Part shown: in pieces, positions 43,579-52,228 of the stretch
Layout of the letters: each line of letters begins with the position of its first letter
How positions within the stretch are numbered: the stretch's first letter is position 1
Source: a bacterium 1XD21-70
Lineage (GTDB): Bacteria; Bacillota; Clostridia; Lachnospirales; Lachnospiraceae
Direction of reading: 5' to 3'
Length of the DNA stretch: 64,000 nucleotides
NCBI GenBank assembly: GCA_003669055.1
Contig: RAYB01000012.1
Location: 62,001 to 126,000 of the forward strand
Program-made: the position numbers and the translations under genes
Notes under the pieces: model-generated
Databases searched by the model: none
What the model was told of the DNA's origin: nothing
Seen by the model: only the letters and a program-made list of their open reading frames with translations

Positions 43579-45033
43579 TTACGGCAGAAAATACCCCGCC
43601 ATCCCTGTAAGCACTTCTGTCCTTTCTCCACATTCCGGGCATGTATAAGTCCCGAAATAGTAGCAAAGACGTTCCACGCCTTCCGTATCATCAAGAAGCA
43701 TAAATAGGTTGAACAGCCAGGAGTTTACATCCGCCAGGCTTTCACCATCCCACTTCTTTACCGGTACATCCGCCTTTTCAATCCGCTTAGAAGGATCAAA
43801 GTAACCGAATTCAATCTCTTCATCGCAGCTTTCACAGCCAGGGCAGACGATATAGCACGATTCTAGTTCCGACATGGCCAGCAGAAACGCAAGCCTTCTC
43901 TCCCCCATGATTGCCGTTACGGCAAAAGCAAACCCACGTCTTAAGCTGATATGTTTTTCCCGTACAACATCCATATGTCCTGCCAGGAAATTGGTGGCCA
44001 TGCCCCGGATCTGCAGGATGGCATTCTCATAGTTCTCCCCCACATCGTCCTCCTCGGGCCTGCTGCCAAACACATCTGTGGTCAGGCAGCTTCCGACCGC
44101 CAAAATCCCCCGAAACATCCACTCTGTATCATTCTCCTTTTCCCAGCCCTCCATCAGTCTGGCAAGATAAGGGACAGCCAGCCAGGTGGCGGGGTAAAAA
44201 CTCATCTGATGCCACAGGCTTTCACAGAGATTATCAAAGGCCAATTCATAATTTGTCTTCGGCGCATTGTCCAGGCGGCGAAGCTTAAAGGTTTCATGGG
44301 CGTCTTCCCGCTCTCCCATCAGAATAGCCAGGTACTCCCTCACATCTCCATAAGCGCCCCTGTAAGTTTCCCATAAAATGGAATCGAGTTCCTGGAGCGT
44401 ATAAGGATGCTGCCCCGCCTTCCGCCTAACTGCCTGAAAAGGCACACCCATACAGGGATGCCCGCCTGCCCTCTTTGATTTGGATACTGCCTTCTTTTCC
44501 GGTTCCTTTGCCTTAAGGCAATGTTCCGGTAAATGAACCTCTTTGATCCCGCAATCCAAAAATAAGCTGGCATCAAAAATTTCGCTGCCTTCCAGCGAAA
44601 GCCGGGTCAGACGGAACAGCTTCCGGATATCCTCCATATGTAAAAGTTTAGGACAGTGGAGCAGGCTGAGGCTTCTTAAATTTACCAGATTTTTAAAGAA
44701 TGCACAGTCAATCACTCCGCAGGCCGAAATCTCCAGGCTTTCCAGGGCAGTGCAGGCCGTTAAAAAGGAGAAATCATTAACCTGCATGGCGGAAATGGCC
44801 AGCTTTTTCAGCCGTGACATTTTTCCGATCACATGAAAGTCTCCCCTTGCGATCTCAAGCCGCTCCGGAAGCGGATCGCGAAGGGGATCAATCAGCTTCT
44901 GGTAAACCGGGCGTCCGCCACAGGCCAGATTCTTTATTTTCTGGAAGTCATAAAGATTCTCCGGCACCCTGCCAAGGATCTGGGCAACGTAAGTGAGCAG
45001 AACCGGGTCAATTGTTATTTTATTTTGTTCCAT
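43579..45033 (-). CDS. N-terminal LRR protein with HEAT-like C-terminus
   Basis: 484 residues. The N-terminal half (about 30-175) has leucine-rich repeats (LKKLAISAMQVNDFSFL, LESLEISACGVIDCAFF, LRSLSLLHCPKLLHM). This LRR module is shared with 58505-60232. The C-terminal half is alpha-helical with a HEAT-like pattern and two Cys pairs (CPGCESC, YTCPECGE) that may bind zinc. GAGGAGG precedes the ATG at 45033. It lies opposite to the palindrome-controlled genes and has no such operator. Layout (shared recognition part, variable end, beside small genes) resembles immunity-type genes, but no family is recognised. Confidence 0.7.
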   Translation of the reverse strand: MEQNKITIDPVLLTYVAQILGRVPENLYDFQKIKNLACGGRPVYQKLIDPLRDPLPERLEIARGDFHVIGKMSRLKKLAISAMQVNDFSFLTACTALESLEISACGVIDCAFFKNLVNLRSLSLLHCPKLLHMEDIRKLFRLTRLSLEGSEIFDASLFLDCGIKEVHLPEHCLKAKEPEKKAVSKSKRAGGHPCMGVPFQAVRRKAGQHPYTLQELDSILWETYRGAYGDVREYLAILMGEREDAHETFKLRRLDNAPKTNYELAFDNLCESLWHQMSFYPATWLAVPYLARLMEGWEKENDTEWMFRGILAVGSCLTTDVFGSRPEEDDVGENYENAILQIRGMATNFLAGHMDVVREKHISLRRGFAFAVTAIMGERRLAFLLAMSELESCYIVCPGCESCDEEIEFGYFDPSKRIEKADVPVKKWDGESLADVNSWLFNLFMLLDDTEGVERLCYYFGTYTCPECGERTEVLTGMAGYFLP

Positions 45034-45046
45034 ATCGTCTACCTCC

Positions 45047-45103
45047 TCAAAATGGTTTTGATGTATTCTCCTGCTGCAATCGCCAGTTTGCAATATCATC
45101 CAT
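45047..45103 (-). CDS. Possible short leader ORF
   Basis: 18 codons (MDDIANWRLQQENTSKPF) with a good AAAGGAGG site, ending right before the ribosome site of the LRR/HEAT gene. It could be a leader peptide or chance. The rest of the 45034-45248 gap shows only a weak 22-codon frame. Confidence 0.25.
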   Translation of the reverse strand: MDDIANWRLQQENTSKPF

Positions 45104-45248
45104 TAATCTTTTCCTCCTTTTGTTGCTCCATTATTCGGCTACACGAATACTATATCTCAATAGCCTGGATGGTACACACAAAACCTGCAATCATCCCAAA
45201 TAGCATTGCGCTGCCCATAGGCCTCACTGCCTCGTCTGCTCACTTGGC

Positions 45249-46052
45249 TCACTCAGAATCATTGGGGGTAAGGGAAATTTCATAAGCCTTTTTCTCCAGG
45301 TACTCCCAGTTCTCATTATCAACCGGTTCATAGGATGTCCATGCCACTTGAAGCTGGTTTTCCGATATATAAAATCTAATACGGGTTTCCACCCCATCAC
45401 TTGTATCAATATCCGGTTCCGTCACATAATCAAAAGTGTAAAACGCATGTTTCTGCGTCCAGTCCAACGTGTCCCGGTAATAAATCGCCGCATTTTCCGC
45501 AGGTATCTTTATCAGTCCGAACAGCTTCTCGCTTTCTTCTTTTCCAGGAACATAGAAATAACATCTTGTCTCATTTGAGGCGATGTAAAATTCATTTTCT
45601 CCTGCCTTGTCCTGAAACAGTATCTCGCCATCACTCAGATCGATCAAGAGCAGATCGCTTTCTTCCAGCCATCCTTCCACATAGCCATTGTGATGGGGAG
45701 CCGTCCAATGCTCCGCACAAACCCAGGTTTTCCCCTCTTCCTGTACGCTCCCGCGCATCGCTTTGCTCCCCACATCGGGATAACTGTACAATACCGAACC
45801 ATTTTCATCCAGGATATGCATATCGTAGTCATAGGTTTTCTTGTAATCATCCGCTTTTTCCCACTGAAGATAGCAGGAACTTCCCTCAATGGGAGATTTT
45901 TCATCATAAGTATAGCAATCCCTGTTATCGCCGGACGGATATATTACTTCATACTTTATGGCACCTGCTGTTGGGTCACAACCGGTCAGCATCAGAGCAA
46001 ATATTACGGCACAGCATAAAGAAAAAATACGGCACACAGCTTTTCTTTTCAT
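45249..46052 (-). CDS. Lipoprotein, unknown
   Basis: 267 residues. Signal peptide with basic start and hydrophobic core, ending in lipobox LTGC (Cys25). The mature part is beta-rich with many aromatic and acidic residues (CYLQWEKADDYKKTYDYDMHILDENGSVLYSYPDVG) and looks like an extracytoplasmic binding domain. AAAGGAGAGGGG precedes the ATG. It is upstream of and on the same strand as the LRR/HEAT gene. No family recognised. Confidence 0.7.
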   Translation of the reverse strand: MKRKAVCRIFSLCCAVIFALMLTGCDPTAGAIKYEVIYPSGDNRDCYTYDEKSPIEGSSCYLQWEKADDYKKTYDYDMHILDENGSVLYSYPDVGSKAMRGSVQEEGKTWVCAEHWTAPHHNGYVEGWLEESDLLLIDLSDGEILFQDKAGENEFYIASNETRCYFYVPGKEESEKLFGLIKIPAENAAIYYRDTLDWTQKHAFYTFDYVTEPDIDTSDGVETRIRFYISENQLQVAWTSYEPVDNENWEYLEKKAYEISLTPNDSE

Positions 46053-46186
46053 ATCTATCCCCTCTCCTTTTCATGCCGCCTGTCACGTATACAGCAGGAC
46101 ATAAAATCCTGCCAGCACAAGGACAGTGATGTACAAATCCCCACAATCCAATCTTTTCCTTATTGTTGATAACTCTTTTTCATTAC

Positions 46187-46238
46187 AAAAAGACGCTCTT
46201 TGCCATACAGTTTCCTGCGGGCATAAGAGCGCCTTTTT
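46187..46238. terminator. Hairpin in a 430-bp gene-free stretch
   Basis: AAAAAGaCGCTCTT pairs with AAGAGCGcCTTTTTT (one mismatched pair), with A- and T-runs outside, so it can terminate in either direction. The rest of 46053-46484 shows no gene I can support. Confidence 0.5.
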
Positions 46239-46448
46239 TGATGGTATAAAATTGAGCATAACAAAATTGTGGGGCTGCATCGTCATAGTGCTCCCTTGCT
46301 TGGGAATGGCACAGATCATCATATTTGTCAAATTCTCTTTCTAAAAAATCGCTCAAAATATTAATGTAATTATAGCAGAAATTTGTCTGTCACACAAGGG
46401 GAGTAATATGTCGGTTCAGAACGGAATGTCCCCCGCCGGTATATTCAA

Positions 46449-46485
46449 GAATCCGATCGCGGCAAAAATTACCGCGTATCGGATT
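46449..46485 (-). terminator. Hairpin directly behind the family A gene
   Basis: GAATCCGAT plus GCGG pair with CCGC plus ATCGGATTC around a short A/T loop, immediately after the stop codon. It has no clear T-run on the minus strand, so terminator function is uncertain. Confidence 0.45.
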
Positions 46486-47798
46486 CACAGGGCTTTCCAT
46501 TGCAGTTCCCTCCCATAAGATTTCGCCAGCCGAAGGGATCCTCCACAGACGCGGCTGTACACATCCAGCGCCTTATCCATATCCGCCAGGGGGGCGATCT
46601 TACGCTGACCCAGATACAAATTCACGATCTCTTCCAGTTCCTCACAGAAATCCCGGGAGATCTGTGCCCCTGCCTTCTGAAAGAGTTCCACAAAGCGCCG
46701 GCAGGCAGAGCAATACTCGTCCATCCCCTCAAAATGCTGAACCAGAAACAGCAGATACATGTTCCTGGTCTCCAACTCTCCCTCCTGCTCATACTCAGCT
46801 TCCCACCATGCGATGCGATCCTCCTCATCCAACTCATCCAGAGGGCTCCAGAAATCGTCTTCTCCGGGGTCAGGGAAGGCATTGGCAAAGCTGTAGTCAT
46901 CATCCCAATCCTCATAAAAAAGGCCATCGCTGTCCATATCTGACACATCCGTTTCCTCCGGCTGCCCTGTCATAACCGGCTCATCCGCTTTCTCCGGCTG
47001 TTTTGTCTCCCCAGACCCTTCTATTTCTTCTAGCTGTTCCGCCTCTCTTGGCTGTTCTATTTCTTCCAGCTGTTCTGTCCCCCCTGGCTCTTCTATTCCC
47101 TCTGGCTTTTCTGTCTCCCCTGGCTCTTCTATTCCCTCTGGCTGTTCTGTTTTCCCCGGCTCTTCTATTCCCTCTAACCCTTCTGTCTCCCCCGGTTCTG
47201 CCGTCTGGCTGTAGAGCCAGTTTTCGGCTCTCAGATGCGGAGGGGTCAGAGCCCAGTCGTCATCCAGGGTTCTTACGTTCAGTTCCATAAAGGTAAGGTA
47301 ATGGTTAATGGGAGAATAGAGGTGGAAGCCGAAATGCCCGTCATAGCCCCCGCACGGTTCGTTCCGGCTGGTTCCGTCCGGCCCGTCTATCATACACCAG
47401 CTTCGGGAGAACCGCTTTGCCTGCTCCAGCAGAAAGGCGAAATCCGTCCGTTCCTTTTGCTCAATGCCCCGGGCGTAGAAGTAGCCCTCCTGGCACAGGC
47501 TGCACCGCATGACCAGATAGAGGTACAGGCCGTACAGTTCCCGCCGCGTCCGCAGGTAGGACTTCACCCAGCTTTCCTTAGCATAGGGATTCGCGCGCAG
47601 TTTCTCTTCCCAAAGGGAAAGCATCTCCTCCACCAGGCCGCGGAGTTTTTCCGGACAAAACTCCCCCTTCCTATCTGTAATCTCCCGCCGAAAGGAGTAA
47701 TCGTAGCCCTTCATGTGGCGCATAAGTTCATCCGCCGCCTCCTGCAGGCTTTGAAGGTTTTTTTCATAGATTTCCAGCTTTTCCTTAGACAGTTCCAT
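46485..47798 (-). CDS. Island family A protein, Pro/Glu-linker type
   Basis: 437 residues, paralogue of 35576-36868. Shared blocks: HMKGYDYSFRREITDRKGEF, RRELYGLYLYLVMRCSLC, RTDFAFLLEQAKR, CRRFVELFQKAG, ELEEIVNLYL, DKALDVYS. Between about residues 215 and 300 lies a repeat array of degenerate 11-12-residue units (EEPGETEKPEGI type), where the sister has Tyr/Asp/Glu repeats. So both keep conserved ends and a rapidly changing acidic linker. It is the only minus-strand gene in the island that uses the palindrome, sharing it with LRR1. Cytoplasmic, function unknown. Confidence 0.72.
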   Translation of the reverse strand: MELSKEKLEIYEKNLQSLQEAADELMRHMKGYDYSFRREITDRKGEFCPEKLRGLVEEMLSLWEEKLRANPYAKESWVKSYLRTRRELYGLYLYLVMRCSLCQEGYFYARGIEQKERTDFAFLLEQAKRFSRSWCMIDGPDGTSRNEPCGGYDGHFGFHLYSPINHYLTFMELNVRTLDDDWALTPPHLRAENWLYSQTAEPGETEGLEGIEEPGKTEQPEGIEEPGETEKPEGIEEPGGTEQLEEIEQPREAEQLEEIEGSGETKQPEKADEPVMTGQPEETDVSDMDSDGLFYEDWDDDYSFANAFPDPGEDDFWSPLDELDEEDRIAWWEAEYEQEGELETRNMYLLFLVQHFEGMDEYCSACRRFVELFQKAGAQISRDFCEELEEIVNLYLGQRKIAPLADMDKALDVYSRVCGGSLRLAKSYGRELQWKAL

Positions 47799-47868
47799 AC
47801 GTATTCACCGTTCCTTTCCTGAAATATGGATGGCGCGCGGGATTTCCCTCCACGGCCATCCTAATACA

Positions 47869-47933
47869 ATACTAGCAACACACAAAAAATCATTTGTAAA
47901 ATTTACAAATGATTTTTTGTGTCCCGGTATACT
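47869..47933. promoter_or_regulatory. Island operator-promoter, copy 4, bidirectional
   Basis: TTTGTAAAATTTACAAA (47893-47909, core 47896-47906). Forward -10 TATACT (47928-47933) and reverse -10 TAGTAT (47874-47869) are each exactly 21 bp from the core. It drives LRR1 rightward and family A leftward. Confidence 0.75.
47881..47921. repeat. Perfect 41-bp palindrome
   Basis: Two 20-bp arms mirror each other around one central base. It contains the island operator and extends it by 12 bp each side, including A6 and T6 tracts. Confidence 0.9.
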
Positions 47934-47998
47934 GATATTTGTAAGACGCACATGGACAACCCCAAATTCAGAAATGATAAAAACAGGAGGCAGAATAT

Positions 47999-49753
47999 AT
48001 GAAACAGAATCCGGATATCATCGCCCGGCACAGAGCGTACTATGCCAAAAATGGAATGGAACTCTCCGAAGACCTGAACACAATCCGTATCACGGCCAGG
48101 TTCCTGCCCGATAAATGGAACGATCTGACGGACGAAGAAATGGAGGACATGACACTTAAAGAAGTGGAACAGGAACGAAGGCGGAGGCAGGAGGACAGCT
48201 GGAAGTGGTTTGTCTCACGCCTGACTGGCCGGCTTCGGGAGGCCGGACTGCATGAGGCCGTCTATCTGAGCAACCCCATGTATCAGGACGTGGAGTACAG
48301 AGATTTTTCGGACTTCGCAGAAGCATACCTGGTTCAGTGTGACGAATCGGGAGCCGGTTTCGGAGAGTCTGAATGGGACGAGACCATGGGGGTCAGGCTG
48401 GTCAGCAGGCTTCCAAAGGAGATCATTGTGGACGAAGACCACCCTTATCTCTCCGCCCGGGACGGCGTGCTTTTTAATAAGGAACAGACAGAGCTGCTCT
48501 GGTATCCTTACGGGAGGGAAGGGGAGACCTATACGGTGCCTGATGGCGTCACAAAAATCGGCTACCGGGCATTTGCAGGGTATATGGCCACTGTCGCCAT
48601 GAGAAAGCAGGACGGGAGCAGGGTGGAACACCTCTGGCGCAGGGTATTTGGCAATTCCACAGACAGCGGCATGGATGCAGAGTATGAGATAAGACCGGCC
48701 TCCGTGGCAAAATACGTGTTCAACAGAAACCTGCGCCATGTGATCATGCCCGACACGGTGACAGTGATCGGGGAAAGTGCATTCGACCACTGCATTTTCC
48801 TGAACTCCGTAAAACTGTCCAATACCCTGGCGGAGATCGGCTCCAACGCATTCAAGGGCTGTAAAGAGATGAGGGAGATCAGCCTTCCTGACAGTCTGGA
48901 GCGTCTCATTGCGAAACGGCAGTATGAGTATGGCAGCAGGTACAAAACGGACTTCTTTCCTGACAATCTGGAACGGGTGAATTTCCTGGGCACCCGGTGC
49001 CGGCTCCAGCCGATTATAACACATAAAACATGGAAATTGGGCGTGCCGTCTATAACCGAACCCTACACCCCACAGTTTTTTTCTAAAATTTTCGGAAGCA
49101 AAAAAGACGTCACAATCACATTTGAAGCCGGGAACGAGCGGTTTTCCTCGGAAGGCGGCGTGATCTTTAATAAGGACAGGACAGAATTGATCTACTGTCC
49201 CCGGTGGAAAAGCGGCGTCTATACTGTCCCGAAGTCCGTTGTACGGATTGGGGAAGAAGCGTTTGGGACGCTCGCGTATGGAGCCTGCAACAAACTGACC
49301 CGGGTCATCTTCGCAGGCAGCGCGGTGACGGACATCGGGGACAGAGCGTTTTCCTACTGCAAGGCTCTGCGGGATATCGACCTTTGCAGCGTGGAGCATA
49401 TCGGGGATAAGGCGTTTTCCTGCTGCCAGGCTCTGACGCTTATTGATCTTGGCAGCGTGAAACACATCGGGGATAAGGCGTTTTTCGGCTGCAAGGCTCT
49501 GACGCATATCGGCCTTGGCAGCGTGGAGTACATCGGAGATGACGCATTCTCAGACTGTATTGCCCTGGAATCCACAGTCACAATCCCCAGAAGCTGCAGG
49601 CGCATGGGTTCCTTCACGTTTTCATGTTTTAAAAAGCTGACACCATCCTTAGAAACGCTGCGGGTTCCCCAGGGCACGAAGGTCATCCAGCCAGAAAACG
49701 CAATTTCCCGCATATGGAGCGGCGAATCCGTCCCCGGAATCGAACGCTATTGA
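47999..49753 (+). CDS. Cytosolic BspA-type LRR protein 1
   Basis: 584 residues. The N-terminal 150 residues (LSEDLNTIRITARFLPDKW, EDMTLKEVEQE, YQDVEYRDFSDF) are conserved in all three tandem copies and are not repeats. The rest is LRR_5 repeats with the AFxxCxxL pattern (IGESAFDHCIFLNSV, IGSNAFKGCKEM, IGDRAFSYCKAL). This copy has three consecutive 23-residue repeats near the C-terminus where sisters have two. BspA-like proteins are usually surface-exposed, but no signal peptide or anchor is present, so this one is cytosolic. GGAGG before the ATG. Function unknown. Confidence 0.85.
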   Translation: MKQNPDIIARHRAYYAKNGMELSEDLNTIRITARFLPDKWNDLTDEEMEDMTLKEVEQERRRRQEDSWKWFVSRLTGRLREAGLHEAVYLSNPMYQDVEYRDFSDFAEAYLVQCDESGAGFGESEWDETMGVRLVSRLPKEIIVDEDHPYLSARDGVLFNKEQTELLWYPYGREGETYTVPDGVTKIGYRAFAGYMATVAMRKQDGSRVEHLWRRVFGNSTDSGMDAEYEIRPASVAKYVFNRNLRHVIMPDTVTVIGESAFDHCIFLNSVKLSNTLAEIGSNAFKGCKEMREISLPDSLERLIAKRQYEYGSRYKTDFFPDNLERVNFLGTRCRLQPIITHKTWKLGVPSITEPYTPQFFSKIFGSKKDVTITFEAGNERFSSEGGVIFNKDRTELIYCPRWKSGVYTVPKSVVRIGEEAFGTLAYGACNKLTRVIFAGSAVTDIGDRAFSYCKALRDIDLCSVEHIGDKAFSCCQALTLIDLGSVKHIGDKAFFGCKALTHIGLGSVEYIGDDAFSDCIALESTVTIPRSCRRMGSFTFSCFKKLTPSLETLRVPQGTKVIQPENAISRIWSGESVPGIERY

Positions 49754-49780
49754 CAGGTGCAGGCGCCATGAAGAACATGC

Positions 49781-49805
49781 CGGACAGCGGCAGCGCTGCC
49801 GTCCG
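49781..49805 (+). repeat. Inverted repeat after LRR1
   Basis: CGGACAGC...GCTGCCGTCCG. Equivalent hairpins follow LRR2 (51865-51889) and LRR3 (53927-53951). They have no T-run, so they may stabilise mRNA ends rather than terminate. Confidence 0.55.
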
Positions 49806-49911
49806 AAAGAATATCATAGTTCCGATCTGCCTGAGCCGATGGGCGGCTTTTATGTCGTCAAAGGATAACTGCGCAGCGGCTTATTTTTCCGGACAATGAG
49901 AAATGATATGA

Positions 49912-49952
49912 TTTGTAAAATTTACAAACTGTTTTTTCAGGACTGATATAAT
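49912..49952 (+). promoter_or_regulatory. Island operator-promoter, copy 5
   Basis: TTTGTAAAATTTACAAA (49912-49928, core 49915-49925), 21 bp, then -10 TATAAT (49947-49952). Drives LRR2. Confidence 0.75.
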
Positions 49953-49974
49953 AGTATCTACAAGGCGCTCATGA

Positions 49975-50123
49975 AAAACTGAATGACCGTCCGAAGGAAA
50001 TCTTCTCCAGGGAAATACGCCGTAATGCCCGGATGGGGCTAGCGTATCAAAGGGAAGGGAAACGCCGTGAAGCGACAGCGGCGGCTTCGGGGAGAACGGC
50101 ACAAAACAACTGACAGAAACAGA
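49975..50123 (+). promoter_or_regulatory. Long leader of LRR2 with small ORF
   Basis: About 149 bp absent from the LRR1 leader but present before LRR3 (about 52037-52186) and, more diverged, before 55529. It contains a 19-codon frame (49983-50042, MTVRRKSSPGKYAVMPGWG), kept in LRR3 (52045-52104), and a possible stem GCCGT-GAAGC with GCTTC-ACGGC. A leader peptide or RNA regulator is possible. Confidence 0.4.
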
Positions 50124-50166
50124 ACAACCCCAAATTCAGAAATGGTAAAAACAGGAGGTAAAATAT

Positions 50167-51837
50167 ATGAAACAGAATCAGGATGCTATCACCCAAAAAA
50201 GGGCGTACTTTGCCGAAAATGGAATGGAACTCTCCGAAGACCTGAACACAATCCGCATCACGGCCAGGTTCCTGCCTGATGAATGGGACGATCTGACGGA
50301 CGAGGAAACGGAGGACATGACACTTAAAGAAGTGGAACAGGAACGAAAGCGGAAGCGGGAATATAGCTGGAAGTGGTTTGTCTCGCGCCTGACCTACCTG
50401 CTTCAGAGAGCCGGACTGCATAAGGCCGTCTATCTGAGCAATCCCATGTATCAGGATATGGAGTACAGAGATTTTTCGGATTTTGAGGAAGCATACCTGG
50501 TTCACTGCGATGAATCGGGAGCCGCCTTCGGAGAATCGGAATGGGACGAAACCATGGGAGTCAGGCTGGTCAGCTGGGTTCCAAAGGAGATCATTGTGGA
50601 TGAAGATCACCCTTATCTCTCCGCCCGGGACGGCGTGCTTTTTAATAAAGATCAGACAGAACTGCTCTGGTATCCTTACGGGAAGGAAGAAGAAACCTAT
50701 ACGGTTCCCAACGGCGTCACAAAAATAAGCTACCGGGCATTCGCAGGGTATATGACCACCGTTGCCATGAGAAAGCAGGACGGGAGCAGAGTGGAGCGCC
50801 TCTGGCGCAGGGTATTTCACAATCTCATAGACGGCGGCATGGATACGGAGTATGAGATAAGGCCGGCTTCCGTGGTGAAATACGTGTTCAACAGAAACCT
50901 GCGCCATGTGATCATGCCCGACACGGTGACGGTGATTGGAGAAAGTGCATTTGATCACTGCATTTTCCTCAACTCCGTAAAACTGTCCAATACGCTGGAG
51001 GAGATCGGCTCCGAGGCGTTCAAGGGCTGCAGGAAGATGAGGGAGATCAGCCTGCCTGACAGTCTGGAGCGTCTTATTGCACAGCAGCAGTATTATTACC
51101 ACAGGTACAGAGCAAACTTCTTCCCTGACAATCTGGAACGGGTGAATTTCCTGGGTACCCGGTGCCGGCTCCAGCCGATTATAACCAATAGAGCATGGAA
51201 ATCGGGCTGGCCGGATATAACCGAGCCCTACACCACAAAGTTTTTTTCCGAGATATTCAGAAGCAGAAAAGACGTCACGATCACATTTGAGGCCGGGAAC
51301 GAGCGGTTTTCCTCGGAAAGCGGCGTAATCTTTAATAAGGACAAGACGGAACTGATCTACTGCCCCAAGTGGAAAAGTGGTGTCTATACCGTTCCAAAGA
51401 CCGTTATACGGTTCGGAAGAGAAGCGTTTGCCGGATGTAGCGGGCTGACCCGGGTCATCTTTGCGGGCAGCGCGGTGACAGACATTGGGGACAAGGCGTT
51501 TTTCTACTGCAAGGCTCTGTGGGATATTGACCTGCGCAGCATAAAACACATCGGGGACAGGGCGTTTACCGGCTGCAAGGCTCTGACACGTATTAATCTG
51601 CACAGCGTGGAGCACATCGGAAACGAGGCATTTTCAGACTGCACCGCTCTGGATCCCACAATCACAATCCCCAGAAGCTGCAGGTGTATGAGTTCCTTTG
51701 CATTTTCACATTGGAAAAGACTGACAACCTCCTTAAAAACGCTGCGCGTTCCCCGGGAGACGGAGGTCATCTGTCTAGATAACGCATCTTCCCGCAGATG
51801 GGACGATAAACTCCTCCCCGAGATCGACCTCTATTGA
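50167..51837 (+). CDS. Cytosolic BspA-type LRR protein 2
   Basis: 556 residues, closely related to LRR1 and LRR3: the same 150-residue N-terminal domain, then LRR_5 repeats (IGESAFDHCIFL, IGSEAFKGCRKM, FGREAFAGCSGL, IGDKAFFYCKAL, IGDRAFTGCKAL, IGNEAFSDCTAL). It has one repeat fewer than LRR1 near the C-terminus. No signal peptide. AGGAGG upstream of the ATG, in a leader 149 bp longer than that of LRR1. Divergence between copies is concentrated in charged surface positions of the helices and in the HR-YRAN/GSRYKTD loop region, which hints at diversification for binding. That reading is inference. Confidence 0.85.
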   Translation: MKQNQDAITQKRAYFAENGMELSEDLNTIRITARFLPDEWDDLTDEETEDMTLKEVEQERKRKREYSWKWFVSRLTYLLQRAGLHKAVYLSNPMYQDMEYRDFSDFEEAYLVHCDESGAAFGESEWDETMGVRLVSWVPKEIIVDEDHPYLSARDGVLFNKDQTELLWYPYGKEEETYTVPNGVTKISYRAFAGYMTTVAMRKQDGSRVERLWRRVFHNLIDGGMDTEYEIRPASVVKYVFNRNLRHVIMPDTVTVIGESAFDHCIFLNSVKLSNTLEEIGSEAFKGCRKMREISLPDSLERLIAQQQYYYHRYRANFFPDNLERVNFLGTRCRLQPIITNRAWKSGWPDITEPYTTKFFSEIFRSRKDVTITFEAGNERFSSESGVIFNKDKTELIYCPKWKSGVYTVPKTVIRFGREAFAGCSGLTRVIFAGSAVTDIGDKAFFYCKALWDIDLRSIKHIGDRAFTGCKALTRINLHSVEHIGNEAFSDCTALDPTITIPRSCRCMSSFAFSHWKRLTTSLKTLRVPRETEVICLDNASSRRWDDKLLPEIDLY

Positions 51838-51973
51838 CAGGTGCAGGCGCCATAAAGAACATGCCGGACGGCGGCAGCGCTGCCGTCCGAAAGAATACTT
51901 CTACAAGGAAACCAGCGCTTGAGGCGGAGGCTGCGCAGCGGCTTATTTTTCCAAACGATGAGGAATGATATGA

Positions 51974-52014
51974 TTTGTAAAATTTACAAACTGTTTTTTC
52001 AGAACTGCTATAAT
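51974..52014 (+). promoter_or_regulatory. Island operator-promoter, copy 6
   Basis: TTTGTAAAATTTACAAA (51974-51990, core 51977-51987), 21 bp, then -10 TATAAT (52009-52014). Drives LRR3 and probably LRR4. Confidence 0.75.
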
Positions 52015-52228
52015 AGTATCTACAAGACGCACATAGAAAATTGAATGACCGTCCGAAGGGGAACTTCTTCAGGGAAATACGCCGTAATGCCCGGATGGGG
52101 CTAGCGTGTCAAAGGGAAGGGAAACGCCGTAAAGCGACAGCGGCGGCTTCGGGGAGAACGGCACAAAACAACTGACAGAAGCAGAACAACCCCAAATTCA
52201 GAAATGATAAAAACAGGAGGTAGAATAT

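Noticed and set aside
46083-46344. Small frames on both strands in the 46 kb gap
   Set aside because: Neither has a ribosome site, and both run through the hairpin at 46187-46238.
49714-49899. 61-codon frame after LRR1
   Set aside because: Its internal ATG (MKNMPDSG) is ATA in the equivalent place after LRR2, and the stretch is mainly an inverted repeat.
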